DNA of 64,000 nucleotides from Hyunsoonleella flava (GCF_004310325.1 NZ_SIRT01000007.1:1-64000); one strand, 5' to 3'; counted from the stretch's first letter, positions 8,694 through 17,322 are shown. Translations and numbers: made by a program. The notes: a model not told the origin generated them from the letters alone.

Positions 8694-9590
8694 TTAGAGT
8701 GCAGATTTAAACGTGCTAAACATGTCTTTAATAATGTCTTTTGTGTTGCCTTCTTGAAGGCTTTCAAAAGACACGTAGCCTTGAAAGTTAGAGTCCTGTA
8801 TAATTTTAGCTATGCGTTTTAAATCTGCTGGTACTTTGGTGCTATCTTTAGTTTTTACATGCTCTTTTACAAACCAATAATTGGCATAAGGCGCAAGCTT
8901 TTGCATTTCTTCATATGGGTTGTCCGATGGTAAGCTACCGCAGTCTAAAACCAAACCGAACCACTCAGAGTTTACACGGTGTATAATATCTATTATTTCA
9001 TCGCTTGTAAATAAAAATTCATCATGATTTTGTAGGCCCACAATCACACCATGTTCTTCTCCGTATGCAGCACATTCTTTGTAGTCGCTAACAAGCCATT
9101 CCTTTATTTCATCTTTCGTAAAATCATCACTTTTATTTCTTCCAGTAAAAATGCGCATAATCGTTGCACCTAATTTTGACGATACTTCTAACCAGTTTTT
9201 TATAAGTACTTTGTCTGAATTTCTAGAACTACTATCTGGCGTAACAAAGTTATTTCTTACACCAGTCCAAGCAATATCTAAACCTAAATCAAGGGCTCTT
9301 TTTTTTAATGCAAACAGTTCTTTGTTTGGAGGTACTTGAGGATAGGATGAGAAATAATAGCCTGTTATGTCTACAGCGTCCATACCAATCTCAGCGCAAA
9401 AATCCATCATATCAAAAAATGTCATCTCGCCACTTCTAAGCTTAGCATTAAATGAATATGCGTTGATACTATATTGTAACCTGTTTTTAATGCTAGTAGG
9501 TTTGTTTTTGGAAAGAGCCAAAAGGGAATTACTGCTAAGTGCAAGTGGCGCCAGGGCCATACTTTTTAAAAAAGTTCTTCTGGTTTTCAT
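8694..9590 (-). CDS. Tat-exported sugar phosphate isomerase/epimerase-like TIM-barrel protein
   Basis: A 298-residue protein of the AP-endonuclease-2/xylose-isomerase-like TIM-barrel family. The N-terminus carries a twin-arginine motif (TRRTFLKS, residues 3-10) and a hydrophobic stretch, so it is probably exported folded by Tat. Metal-site acidic and His residues of the family are seen in the regions GLQNHDEF (about 188-195), LVLDCGS and VKEH. No sugar-utilisation genes are adjacent and the substrate is unknown. Bacteroidota have many Tat-exported paralogues of this type. Confidence 0.8.
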   Translation of the reverse strand: MKTRRTFLKSMALAPLALSSNSLLALSKNKPTSIKNRLQYSINAYSFNAKLRSGEMTFFDMMDFCAEIGMDAVDITGYYFSSYPQVPPNKELFALKKRALDLGLDIAWTGVRNNFVTPDSSSRNSDKVLIKNWLEVSSKLGATIMRIFTGRNKSDDFTKDEIKEWLVSDYKECAAYGEEHGVIVGLQNHDEFLFTSDEIIDIIHRVNSEWFGLVLDCGSLPSDNPYEEMQKLAPYANYWFVKEHVKTKDSTKVPADLKRIAKIIQDSNFQGYVSFESLQEGNTKDIIKDMFSTFKSAL

Positions 9591-9657
9591 AACTCAATAT
9601 CTTTATAAACAAAGCTAATCCTTAAAAACAATTAGCTGATAATTCCAATTATTGAAT

Positions 9658-10236
9658 TTACTTATAAAAATTCATTTCATCCAAATATTCCCAGGCAAAA
9701 TGTGGTAACATAGGTTGCACATTTTTACCTTCTTTAATGGATTTTCTTATGAATGTAGAAGATAATTGCATGATAGGTGCGTTCACAAAATGTACTTTCT
9801 CATGATTATGAAATTGTGTTTCTATAGTGTCATCAGAAATTCTTGGGTACACATATATGTGATGATTTTCTAAAATAACCTCATAGTTTTTCCACTTATG
9901 AAAGCTTTTTAAATTGTCCTCACCCATAATTAAAGCAAACTTGTTATCAGGATACTTCTCCTGTAAGTGAGCTAATGTGTTTATCGTATAGTTGGGTTGA
10001 GGTAAGTTAAATTCAATATCGCTAGGTTTTAGTTTGGGGTAATCTTTTGTGGCCTGATATACCATTTCTAGTCGTTGGTAATTATCTAAAAGAGAGCTTT
10101 TCTTTTTGAAAGGGCTGTGTGGCGTTACTACAAACCAAACTTGGTCTAAATCGCTATGCTCCGCGATATGGTTTGCAATTACCAAATGTCCGATGTGAAT
10201 TGGGTTGAAAGAACCAAAATATAAACCAATTTTCAT
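9658..10236 (-). CDS. nadD: Nicotinate-nucleotide adenylyltransferase
   Basis: A 192-residue nucleotidyltransferase that makes deamido-NAD+ from nicotinate mononucleotide and ATP. The HxGH-type motif is in GSFNPIHIGHLVIANH (residues 8-23) and the SSTxxR motif in QLSSTFIRKSI near the C-terminus. The length is normal. It lies 9 bases downstream of gmk and is probably cotranscribed with gmk and yicC. Confidence 0.96.
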   Translation of the reverse strand: MKIGLYFGSFNPIHIGHLVIANHIAEHSDLDQVWFVVTPHSPFKKKSSLLDNYQRLEMVYQATKDYPKLKPSDIEFNLPQPNYTINTLAHLQEKYPDNKFALIMGEDNLKSFHKWKNYEVILENHHIYVYPRISDDTIETQFHNHEKVHFVNAPIMQLSSTFIRKSIKEGKNVQPMLPHFAWEYLDEMNFYK

Positions 10237-10245
10237 CCGTTAAGC

Positions 10246-10830
10246 TTAAGAATTAATGAATTTGCTTACTTTTTCTTCTGCTTCTTTTAGGGCACTTTCT
10301 AAATTATCATTAACAATAATAGTGTCAAATAATGGAGCTGTGGCTAATTCAGCAGAAGCTTTTGCTACACGCATATTTATTTTGTCCTCGTTCTCGGTTT
10401 TGCGCTTTTTCAATCTGATTTTTAATTCATCTATACTTGGTGGTTTTACAAAAACTGCTAGAGTTTCCTCTGGAAATTTCCTTTTGATTCTTAGTCCACC
10501 AGAAACATCAATGTCAAAAATCACATTTTTTCCTTCTGCCCAAATGCGTTCCACCTCAGTTTTTAGAGTGCCATAAAAATTGTCACGATACACTTCTTCC
10601 CATTCTAAAAACTCATTATTCTTAATTTTGGTTTTAAATTCTTTAGCAGAGAGAAAATAGTAGTCTTTTCCATCTATTTCAGTACCACGCTTATCCCTTG
10701 ACGTTGCAGATATTGAAAACTCTAAATTTAAATCTTCAATATCTAATAGATGCCGAACAATGGTGGTTTTTCCAGAACCAGAAGGTGCTGAAAATACAAT
10801 GAGTTTGCCTTGTTTTTTTTCTTTAGTCAT
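10246..10830 (-). CDS. gmk: Guanylate kinase
   Basis: A 194-residue kinase that phosphorylates GMP to GDP. The P-loop is SAPSGSGKTT (residues 14-23). The GMP-binding segment includes SATSRDKRGTEIDGKDYYF (about 41-59) and the lid region RKTENEDKINMRV is present. The length is normal. It lies between yicC and nadD on the same strand. Confidence 0.97.
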   Translation of the reverse strand: MTKEKKQGKLIVFSAPSGSGKTTIVRHLLDIEDLNLEFSISATSRDKRGTEIDGKDYYFLSAKEFKTKIKNNEFLEWEEVYRDNFYGTLKTEVERIWAEGKNVIFDIDVSGGLRIKRKFPEETLAVFVKPPSIDELKIRLKKRKTENEDKINMRVAKASAELATAPLFDTIIVNDNLESALKEAEEKVSKFINS

Positions 10831-10838
10831 ATTTTATG

Positions 10839-10872
10839 TTACTGCTCACTGCGACTGCGACTGTAAACTGAA
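10839..10872. repeat. CAGT-rich intergenic microrepeat, copy 1
   Basis: The gap between yicC and gmk reads on the minus strand as CAGTTTACAGTCGCAGTCGC followed by further CAGT units. The same opening, CAGTTTACAGTCGCA, occurs at 29980-29994 between atpD and atpC. The sharing of a 15-base string in two unrelated gaps marks it as a dispersed repeat. Confidence 0.6.
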
Positions 10873-11730
10873 TTAGAGCACATTCAATAACTGTTCCTTA
10901 ATTTTTTCTAGCTCGTCTTTCATTTGTACCACCAATTGCTGCATGGGTGCATAGTTGCTTTTTGAACCAATGGTGTTAATTTCCCGACCCATTTCCTGAC
11001 TGATAAACCCAAGTTTTTTTCCGTTGGAATCTTTGGAGTTAATGGATTCAGTAAAATAGTTAAGGTGGTTTTTTAAGCGCACTTTTTCCTCGGTAATGTC
11101 AAACTTTTCAATATAATACACCAATTCCTGCTCAAAACGATTTTCATCATATTTTTCCCTAAGCTCTTCTACACCTTTTTTAAGGCGCTCCCTAACGCCA
11201 TCAACACGCTCAGGATCCATTTCAATTACTTTTTCGAGAATAGCACCAATGCTGTCAATACGTTTGTTGAAATCGGTTTCAAGCACTTTTCCCTCATTCA
11301 ATCTATGGCTGGTCAAGGCATCAATGGCATCATTTATGCCACCTTCAATGGCTTCCCATTCCGTTTCGTCTATTTCCTCCCTTACTGTATTTAGCGCATC
11401 AGGGAAACGTACCGCCATTTCCAAAAGCTGTACATCATCTGCATCAGCAATACTTTTCAGTTGAGACATGTACTGCTTCACAACCGGAGCGTTTAATTGA
11501 GTAGAGGTGTCTTCGGCAGTAGCTTCAACATAGATGGAAAAATCTATTTTACCACGTACCAATTTATTGGCCAATAGTTTTCTAATAGACAGTTCTTTTT
11601 CTCTGTAGATTGAAGGCATTCTGGCATTCAAGTCTAGATTTTTGCTATTCAGGGATTTTAGTTCAATCGTAATTTTTTTGGTCGGCAATTGCAAAACAGA
11701 TTTTCCGTAACCTGTCATTGAATAAATCAT
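10873..11730 (-). CDS. yicC: YicC family endoribonuclease
   Basis: A 285-residue protein when started at the ATG at 11730, giving the family N-terminus MIYSMTGYGKS; an upstream in-frame ATG at 11754 would add eight residues not typical of the family. The C-terminal DUF1732 region is present (LNYFTESINSKDSNGKKLGF and GREINTIGSKSN, about 240-270). YicC proteins are single-strand-specific endoribonucleases involved in small-RNA decay, as known from E. coli. It is the first gene of a probable yicC-gmk-nadD operon and lies just outside the left end of the integrated element. Confidence 0.9.
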   Translation of the reverse strand: MIYSMTGYGKSVLQLPTKKITIELKSLNSKNLDLNARMPSIYREKELSIRKLLANKLVRGKIDFSIYVEATAEDTSTQLNAPVVKQYMSQLKSIADADDVQLLEMAVRFPDALNTVREEIDETEWEAIEGGINDAIDALTSHRLNEGKVLETDFNKRIDSIGAILEKVIEMDPERVDGVRERLKKGVEELREKYDENRFEQELVYYIEKFDITEEKVRLKNHLNYFTESINSKDSNGKKLGFISQEMGREINTIGSKSNYAPMQQLVVQMKDELEKIKEQLLNVL

Positions 11731-11779
11731 AAAGGTGCGTTTTTGGTAATGCAAAGGTAATTAAACTAAGGAATGAAAT

Positions 11780-11811
11780 AAAAAAGGCCTCAACATTAAT
11801 GTTAAGGCCTT
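11780..11811 (-). terminator. Stranded terminator of the original tRNA-Leu gene
   Basis: Arms AAAGGCCT and AGGCCTTT flank the palindrome AACATTAATGTT, and the minus strand then has a run of six T. It lies directly after the displaced 14-bp tRNA 3' end on the same strand, where the terminator of an uninterrupted tRNA-Leu gene would be. It is now about 14.6 kb from the intact tRNA. Confidence 0.7.
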
Positions 11812-11825
11812 TGTACTCAAGGTGG
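11812..11825. other. attL core (duplicated tRNA 3' end)
   Basis: TGTACTCAAGGTGG is the complement of the tRNA-Leu 3' end, covering the last four bases of the T stem, the 3' acceptor strand, the discriminator base and CA. It is identical to 26430-26443. Similarity stops on both sides of the 14 bases. Confidence 0.85.
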
Positions 11826-11941
11826 AAGTACTTTTATCCAAAAACATAAATAAGCTCAATCATTATAAAACTTATAATAACATCAATAAAAATAATACTT
11901 TCACGCATATAATGGAATTTCCTTTTTTGATTTAGTTTGCA

Positions 11942-11949
11942 TAAATTTG
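11942..11949 (+). promoter_or_regulatory. -7 promoter box of the integrase gene
   Basis: TAAATTTG matches TAnnTTTG. The expected transcription start falls just before the tandem CAATCGTACAA repeats, so those repeats would lie in the integrase leader. Confidence 0.45.
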
Positions 11950-11963
11950 TATAATGTTTTGTT

Positions 11964-11985
11964 CAATCGTACAACAATCGTACAA
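11964..11985 (+). repeat. Left pair of AATCGTAC repeats (candidate integrase arm sites)
   Basis: CAATCGTACAA occurs twice in perfect tandem (11964-11974 and 11975-11985). The core AATCGTAC recurs, again as a pair at 11-bp spacing, near the right end (26353-26371). Paired repeats at both ends of an integrase-bearing element fit arm-type recombinase binding sites. Confidence 0.65.
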
Positions 11986-12001
11986 CTTTTTTTATTAATG
12001 T

Positions 12002-13258
12002 ATGGCAGCTGTAAACTACCTGTATCGCTCAAAAAAGGAGAAGGCTTTCTTAAATTTAAGGCTGCTTTTTACACACAATAATACAAATCATGTTATCGGT
12101 GGCAAAACTAAGCTTGAGGTTTCAAAGCAATATTGGGATAAATATCACTCCCAAAAGAGCCCAAAAGACATAGACATCAAGAATCAGCAGGTTAAGGTTA
12201 ATGCGGAACTTAACAAAATTGAAAACCATATTCTTAAAGCTTTTCACGATGCTGATCTAGAGACAATAGATAAGGCCTGGTTGGCGAATCAATTGGATTT
12301 ATACTACAACCCGCCTAAAAAATCGAAAGCGCTCCCAAAGGAACTTCTACCCTATTTTGATTTTTACCTAAAAGAACGTAAGAACGAACTGGCTGAACAA
12401 ACACTTAAAAACTATAAAGTTGTTAGAGGTTTAATTGAGAAATACCAAAGCAGTATTGGTAGGAGTATTAAACTAATTGATATAGACAGTGCATTTAAAA
12501 CCAACTTTGAGGCTTTTTGCCTGAAAAAGGGTTATGCAATCAACACAATTTCCAGAGCGATACACACAATAAAAGCAGTCTGTAAACATGCAATGTATAA
12601 TGGCATAGAAATAAGCCCTCAATTAGATAGGATAAAACTAAAAGAAGTTAAGGTTGACAAAATATACCTTACCCCTAAAGAGCTAAAGGCGATAGAAAAA
12701 CTCGATGATAAAAAACTTAACGAGAGCTTGTTAAACGCAAGGGATTGGCTAATCATAAGCTGTTACACTGGTCAGCGTGTGTCTGATTTTATGCGTTTTA
12801 CCAAAGATCAGATCAGAATCGAAAAAGGCAAACACCTTATCGAGTTTACCCAAAAGAAAACTGGCAAGAACATGACCATACCTTTGCATCCAAAGGTGTT
12901 AAAGATATTGGAGGAAAGAGATGGTGAGTTCCCTAGGCCTATTTCAAGCCAGAAATACAACAACTACATCAAAAAGGTATGTAAAAAAGCTAAGATCAAG
13001 CAGAAAGTAAAAGGCAGTAAGCTTGAAAAAGTTGATGATAGTGCTAAGTTTCCATACAGAAAGCAGGTTGGTGAATACGAAAAATGGGAACTGGTAACAT
13101 CGCATATTGGCAGAAGATCGTTTGCCACTAATTTTTATGGAGAAATACCTACATCGTTCCTTATATACGTAACAGGACATAAAACAGAGCAAATGTTCCT
13201 AAATTACATAGGCAAAAGCAACAAGGATATTGCATTAGAATTAACTAAATACTTTTAA
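12002..13258 (+). CDS. int: Tyrosine recombinase / integrase
   Basis: A 418-residue site-specific recombinase of the Bacteroidota phage-integrase type. An N-terminal arm-binding domain (about 1-100) precedes a SAM-like core-binding domain (about 115-205) and the catalytic domain (about 220-405). Catalytic residues are visible: R259 in YTGQRVSD, K286 in TQKKTGK, H368 and R371 in SHIGRRSF, H393 in TGHKTE and nucleophile Y402. The set is complete, so the enzyme should be active. The gene reads inward from the left end, with the candidate arm sites in its leader. A second ATG, out of frame, lies at 11998. Confidence 0.95.
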   Translation: MAAVNYLYRSKKEKAFLNLRLLFTHNNTNHVIGGKTKLEVSKQYWDKYHSQKSPKDIDIKNQQVKVNAELNKIENHILKAFHDADLETIDKAWLANQLDLYYNPPKKSKALPKELLPYFDFYLKERKNELAEQTLKNYKVVRGLIEKYQSSIGRSIKLIDIDSAFKTNFEAFCLKKGYAINTISRAIHTIKAVCKHAMYNGIEISPQLDRIKLKEVKVDKIYLTPKELKAIEKLDDKKLNESLLNARDWLIISCYTGQRVSDFMRFTKDQIRIEKGKHLIEFTQKKTGKNMTIPLHPKVLKILEERDGEFPRPISSQKYNNYIKKVCKKAKIKQKVKGSKLEKVDDSAKFPYRKQVGEYEKWELVTSHIGRRSFATNFYGEIPTSFLIYVTGHKTEQMFLNYIGKSNKDIALELTKYF

Positions 13259-13267
13259 ATATTGGAT

Positions 13268-14044
13268 ATGCTGAGCAGTACACGTGAAGATTACAAAGAA
13301 AAATACGAAAATAGATTATCAAATCACAAAAAAGCATATTTTGAAAATGATGTTACTTCATTTCTAGAACAAGAATTGAGCACTTATACCAAATATCTTA
13401 ACTCTCTAACAAAAATCGCTGATTACTTTAAAAATAAAACAACCAAAGACCTACGAGTAAATCCGGCAATAACCGCCGTAATATCAGATTTGAAAAAGGC
13501 TAACAAGTCCGTTTTTAATGAAATTTTTACCATAGAAAAAACTAGAGTAGTTACAGATAGGGTAGAATTAGAAAAAGGATATGAAGATGAGATGATACAG
13601 GGCTTCATACCAGGAAAGATTGAAATAGATGTTACGAAACTTAAAAATTATATCACAAGTGCAAATAAGATAATAGCTTTCATTATTGAAAAACAAAAAA
13701 AGACCAAATTATTAGAAGAGAAAAAAACTTATGAAGATGAAGTCTGGTTTAAAGTTGGAGTTAAGTTAGCATCTGGCGAGATGGATAAATATTACACTAT
13801 CGATTCTAAAGGTATAATGCAATTAAAGAATAGCTATACCGCACCAAGGGTTGCAGAGGAATTAGGAGATAAGAAGTGGCAAAAGGATGTATTAGCAACT
13901 TTAAAAAATTACAGTACAGAAAGCACAAATGCTCATAAAAACATTTTCAATTCACGTGATAAAATGATGAAAATAATAAATCATTGTAAAGAAAAGGGAA
14001 TTCCAGTAATACCGCATTTTACGGATCGTTTACCACCCGAATAG
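13268..14044 (+). CDS. Hypothetical island protein
   Basis: A 259-residue protein when started at the ATG at 13268; a TTG two codons earlier (13262) is possible. It is charged and largely helical, without a signal peptide, and the first 130 residues look coiled-coil-like (KEKYENRLSNHKKAYFEN onward). No family is recognised. It starts 9 bases after the integrase stop, so the two are probably cotranscribed, suggesting a role in maintenance or transfer of the element. Confidence 0.7.
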   Translation: MLSSTREDYKEKYENRLSNHKKAYFENDVTSFLEQELSTYTKYLNSLTKIADYFKNKTTKDLRVNPAITAVISDLKKANKSVFNEIFTIEKTRVVTDRVELEKGYEDEMIQGFIPGKIEIDVTKLKNYITSANKIIAFIIEKQKKTKLLEEKKTYEDEVWFKVGVKLASGEMDKYYTIDSKGIMQLKNSYTAPRVAEELGDKKWQKDVLATLKNYSTESTNAHKNIFNSRDKMMKIINHCKEKGIPVIPHFTDRLPPE

Positions 14045-14060
14045 AACCCATCCAAAAAAT

Positions 14061-14095
14061 AGTACTGAAGTAGTACCAGTACTGCAAGTCGTACC
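14061..14095 (+). repeat. Direct repeat pair upstream of the helix-turn-helix gene
   Basis: AGTACTGAAGTAGTACC (14061-14077) is followed immediately by AGTACTGCAAGTCGTACC (14078-14095). Each unit is bracketed by GTAC. The pair lies 47 bases before the HTH gene and could be an operator. Confidence 0.5.
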
Positions 14096-14141
14096 GAAGC
14101 TTTATTTAGAATTTTGGCTTATGAATTAAAAAACATAAGTC

Positions 14142-14426
14142 ATGAAAAATAGTATTATCCTCCAACAACTATCAGTAGAACAACTACAAGAACTGATAGG
14201 CACAACAGTTAAGAAAAGTGTAGAAGAACTTCAAAAGGAGCTACAATCCAAAAAATTTACAGAAGAACTGCTTACCAGAGAAGAAACATGTAAGTTTCTG
14301 AAAATCAATAGCTCAACACTTTGGGCGTGGCAAAATAAAGGTAAGGTGAAAGCCTATGGCATAGGTGCAAGACGCTATTATAAGCGAAGTGAGTTGTTAG
14401 AGTGTCTAACCTTATTAAAAAAGTAG
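14142..14426 (+). CDS. Helix-turn-helix DNA-binding protein (excisionase-like)
   Basis: A 94-residue protein with an N-terminal helical part and a C-terminal winged MerR/excisionase-type helix-turn-helix (LTREETCKFLKINSSTLWAW, then NKGKVKAYGIGARRYYKRSEL, about 45-90). Proteins of this kind direct excision or regulate replication genes in Bacteroidota integrative elements. It sits 4 bases before the RepA-like gene and is probably translationally coupled to it. Its role as excisionase rather than repressor is not shown. Confidence 0.8.
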   Translation: MKNSIILQQLSVEQLQELIGTTVKKSVEELQKELQSKKFTEELLTREETCKFLKINSSTLWAWQNKGKVKAYGIGARRYYKRSELLECLTLLKK

Positions 14427-14430
14427 GGTT

Positions 14431-15486
14431 ATGGCTACTAACAAAAAATATCAACTATTAGCAGAGAAGCTAAGAATTAGATATAGTGACAAGTTCGATA
14501 AGCCACAAGTTGCAATAAAACAAAAAAACTTTAAATCTGGAGGTTTTACAACTATTGCAACTTTAGGCAACTTTAGTGTCGTAACAGGTAAAGCTAAAAG
14601 CAGAAAATCATTTTATGTAGGAATTGCTCTTGCAGCAGCAATTAGTGATAACATAATACTTGGCACATTCAAAAGTAACCTTCCAAAGAAAAAGAGAGAG
14701 GTAGTATATTTTGATACAGAACAGGGTAAATATCATGTTCAGAAAGCTCTACATCGTATTTGTAAGCAAGCCAAAATTGAAAATCCTGAAAATTTAGCAG
14801 TTTATTGTTTAAGAGGACTGAACTATAAAAAACGGCATAAAGTTATCGAAGAAGTAATTTATACTAATCCAAATATAGGACTTGTTGTTATAGATGGTGT
14901 TAGAGATTTAGTTACTTCCATTAATGATGAACAACAGGCTACGGAAATATCTAGTAAGCTACTTAAATGGACTGAGGAGCTAAACATACATATTATTGTT
15001 GTATTACACCAAAACAAGGGTAATGCTTTTGCCAGAGGCCATTTAGGGACAGAATTAATCAACAAAGCTGAACTTGTACTCTCAGTTACTAAACCAAATA
15101 ACAATGAAGATATTTCTATTGTTAAAGCTGATTACTCCAGAGATATAGCTCCAGAGAATTTTGCATTTACAATAGTTGACGGACTACCAACTGTAATAGA
15201 TAGCTATGTTGATCAGTTAGGTGTTAGTAATAGAAAACCAAAGCTAAAAGACCTTAATGATGAAGACAAAATTAAGCTGTTAAAGGAGGTTTTTAGCAAA
15301 GAAAATGGATATAAGTACGGTGAGCTAAAAAAACAAATACAAAGCTCTTACATCGCTTTATTTAAAGAAAGCATAGGGCTTAATCAAGCCGTATATTTTA
15401 TTACGGAATGTAAATCCAAAAGATGGATAGATCAGGACAAACCCAAAGGCAAATACAGTTTATCATCTTCCCTGGAACCTCCGTAA
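14431..15486 (+). CDS. RepA-like AAA ATPase
   Basis: A 351-residue RecA-fold ATPase of the plasmid RepA / replicative-helicase-like kind common on Bacteroidota mobile elements. The P-loop is GKAKSRKS (residues 53-60), with Arg where many have Gly. Walker B is LVVID (151-155), and a sensor-like VLHQNKGNAFARGHLGTELI segment (191-210) follows. A winged-helix-like C-terminal part (about 260-345) follows. It probably loads or drives replication of the excised element. A dense TAAACY repeat field begins at its stop codon. Confidence 0.82.
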   Translation: MATNKKYQLLAEKLRIRYSDKFDKPQVAIKQKNFKSGGFTTIATLGNFSVVTGKAKSRKSFYVGIALAAAISDNIILGTFKSNLPKKKREVVYFDTEQGKYHVQKALHRICKQAKIENPENLAVYCLRGLNYKKRHKVIEEVIYTNPNIGLVVIDGVRDLVTSINDEQQATEISSKLLKWTEELNIHIIVVLHQNKGNAFARGHLGTELINKAELVLSVTKPNNNEDISIVKADYSRDIAPENFAFTIVDGLPTVIDSYVDQLGVSNRKPKLKDLNDEDKIKLLKEVFSKENGYKYGELKKQIQSSYIALFKESIGLNQAVYFITECKSKRWIDQDKPKGKYSLSSSLEPP

Positions 15487-15586
15487 ACCGGGTTAGTTTA
15501 TCGGTTTAGTTTAGTGCCTATATATAGGCACATAAACTAATAAACCGTTAATTACAGTTTAGTAAACTAGTTTAAACCAGTAAACT
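15484..15586. repeat. TAAACY repeat field with a large cruciform (possible origin)
   Basis: About eleven TAAACC/TAAACT boxes occur in both orientations within 103 bases. The segment 15502-15547 folds as TGCCTA-TATA-TAGGCA with outer arms CGGTTTA and GTTTA pairing across two small bulges. Iteron-like boxes plus a cruciform directly after a RepA-like gene fit a replication origin; a terminator or operator is the alternative. Confidence 0.5.
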
Positions 15587-15697
15587 AATAAAAAGCAATT
15601 TTAAAAATTTAAAACAAAAACAAATATGAAATATACTCAGATAATAAAGGTTGAGAAAAATGTAAATAAATTAAAAACTAATAAAAAGATAAAAACC

Positions 15698-16456
15698 ATG
15701 AAAAAATCCAATATACAATGGACCAATTATACTTGGAATCCATGGCAAGGGTGTAGAAAAGTATCCCCAGGATGTAAATACTGTTATATGTATCGTGACA
15801 AAGCAATTTATGGTCAAAATGCAAAAACAGTTGTTAGAAGTAAAACAGTGTTCGATGCACCTTTAAAATGGAAAGATGGTGAGTTGGTTTTCACGTGTTC
15901 ATGGTCAGACTGGTTTATTGAAGAAGCAGATGAATGGCGAGATGAAGCCTGGGAAATCATCAAAAAAACACCACGGCATACGTATCAAATATTAACCAAA
16001 AGACCTGAGCGCATTAAAGAACACTTACCTGAATATTTTGATGATTTAGACAATGTTTGGCTAGGTGTTTCCATTGAAAGTGAAGACCAGATGGGACGGC
16101 TAGAGCATCTCAAAGACTTTTCATGTATAACATTTGCTAGTTTTGAGCCACTCATAGCACCAATTCCGTGGGATGAGAGAATGCAAGTTCTTGATTGGTG
16201 TATAATTGGTGGTGAAAGCGGTAATAATATTGGTGAACACAAATACCGTAAAATGGAACTGGAATGGATGCGAAACCTAATTAAAGGTGCTAAATCTAGT
16301 GGTGTACCTTGTTTTGTAAAGCAGTTGGGAACCCATCAGTACAAACAATTAGGTCTTAAAGATCGACATGGAGGTGATATTGATGAATTTCCTGAGGAGT
16401 TTATAATACGTGAGTATCCACAAGTTTATTATGACAAGCACTTGGCTTTAACCTAG
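15698..16456 (+). CDS. DUF5131 (phage Gp37/Gp68-like) protein
   Basis: A 252-residue protein started at the ATG at 15698, which gives the family N-terminus MKKSNIQWTNYTWNPWQGC; an in-frame ATG 24 codons upstream is preceded by low-complexity sequence. Three cysteines (C19, C26, C29; pattern C-x6-C-x2-C) lie in the radical-SAM-like position. Other family blocks are QILTKRPER, WLGVSIE, SFEPLI and CIIGGESG. The family is found in phages and mobile elements, and its reaction is not established to my knowledge. It is monocistronic and followed by a strong terminator. Confidence 0.88.
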   Translation: MKKSNIQWTNYTWNPWQGCRKVSPGCKYCYMYRDKAIYGQNAKTVVRSKTVFDAPLKWKDGELVFTCSWSDWFIEEADEWRDEAWEIIKKTPRHTYQILTKRPERIKEHLPEYFDDLDNVWLGVSIESEDQMGRLEHLKDFSCITFASFEPLIAPIPWDERMQVLDWCIIGGESGNNIGEHKYRKMELEWMRNLIKGAKSSGVPCFVKQLGTHQYKQLGLKDRHGGDIDEFPEEFIIREYPQVYYDKHLALT

Positions 16457-16475
16457 AGTTTAAATCAAAAATTGT

Positions 16476-16504
16476 AAAAAGGCATCAATGCGATGCCTTT
16501 TTTT
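16476..16504 (+). terminator. Rho-independent terminator
   Basis: AAAAAGGCATC (16476-16486) pairs with GATGCCTTTTT (16492-16502) around a 5-nt loop, continuing into more T. It closes the DUF5131 gene. From here to 16775 I see no gene, only AT-rich sequence with the 10-bp palindrome ACTTTAAAGT at 16761-16770. Confidence 0.85.
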
Positions 16505-16775
16505 TATTTACGACTCTCCCTTATGTTCCAGAGATATAGCAAAGTTGAAGTGTCCAAATCTGTTTATTACTATTATAACTTTTAAAGTTATTTTCTAAAT
16601 TCTATTTGTGTGAGGAAAAATAGAGGTATGCACCTAGCCCCTTTTTTGATGTTTTTTGCAATTAACGTTCTAGATTAAAAAATACAATATATATAGCAAT
16701 AAAATTATATTTCGAGTAGAATTAAATAAATATTGCCTAAAAATATTTCCAAAAACAGTAACTTTAAAGTTGACC

Positions 16776-16790
16776 TATTTCACATGAAAA
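16776..16790 (+). promoter_or_regulatory. Palindrome abutting the start of the 16791 gene
   Basis: TATTTCACATGAAAA ends exactly at the ATG. A related palindrome, TATTTCACA-CTG-TGAAAATA, abuts the start codon of the restriction enzyme gene (25953-25978). The shared sequence and position suggest a common operator within the island. Confidence 0.4.
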
Positions 16791-17222
16791 ATGACATTTT
16801 TAACTTTAAAAATTAGATTTAAAACACTATTGTCCATAACAGCTTTAATCTTCTTCTGTAGTTTTCTGTTTTCTCAGGAGAATAGTTATCTCTATGGTGT
16901 TCCACCAGGTCCTCCATATCAGAAAGCTGAAGTAACTATTACTATTTCTAATAAAGAAGGATGTAATATGGCTAAAGAGCCTATGATTGGTTACATAATT
17001 AGTGCTGATGAAGGCTCCTTTAGTGATTACAAGGTGGTTATGCAGGATCAAAATGGTGTTAGACATAAATGTTACATTGATACAGATTTAACATCTAACT
17101 ACGATCTGAGCTTGTTAAAATATACACTTATTCCAGGTAACAAGGTTGAGATGAAAGTGCAATATTGTGGCAGTGGTGGTTTTATTTATGTAATGAAGAT
17201 TAAAAATTTAAAAAGAACATAG
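16791..17222 (+). CDS. Small secreted protein, unknown
   Basis: A 143-residue protein with a Sec signal peptide (hydrophobic core about residues 12-27, ending LFSQ). The mature part is about 114 residues and beta-rich, with three Cys (in GCNMAKE, KCYID and QYCGSGG), which suits an extracytoplasmic, possibly disulfide-bonded fold. No family is recognised. It is the first of three consecutive exported proteins on the island. Confidence 0.65.
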   Translation: MTFLTLKIRFKTLLSITALIFFCSFLFSQENSYLYGVPPGPPYQKAEVTITISNKEGCNMAKEPMIGYIISADEGSFSDYKVVMQDQNGVRHKCYIDTDLTSNYDLSLLKYTLIPGNKVEMKVQYCGSGGFIYVMKIKNLKRT

Positions 17223-17322
17223 GTTAATATCTCTAAGTACTTTATTAAAAGCATGATAAACCTCATTTTATTTTTAACCTACTAATATTATTTTTGAAGC
17301 TAACATTCGATAAAAACCATAT

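Noticed and set aside
15484-15586. TAAACY repeats considered as a CRISPR array
   Set aside because: The boxes are only six bases, in both orientations, with irregular spacing and no spacer-like unique sequence; no cas genes are present.
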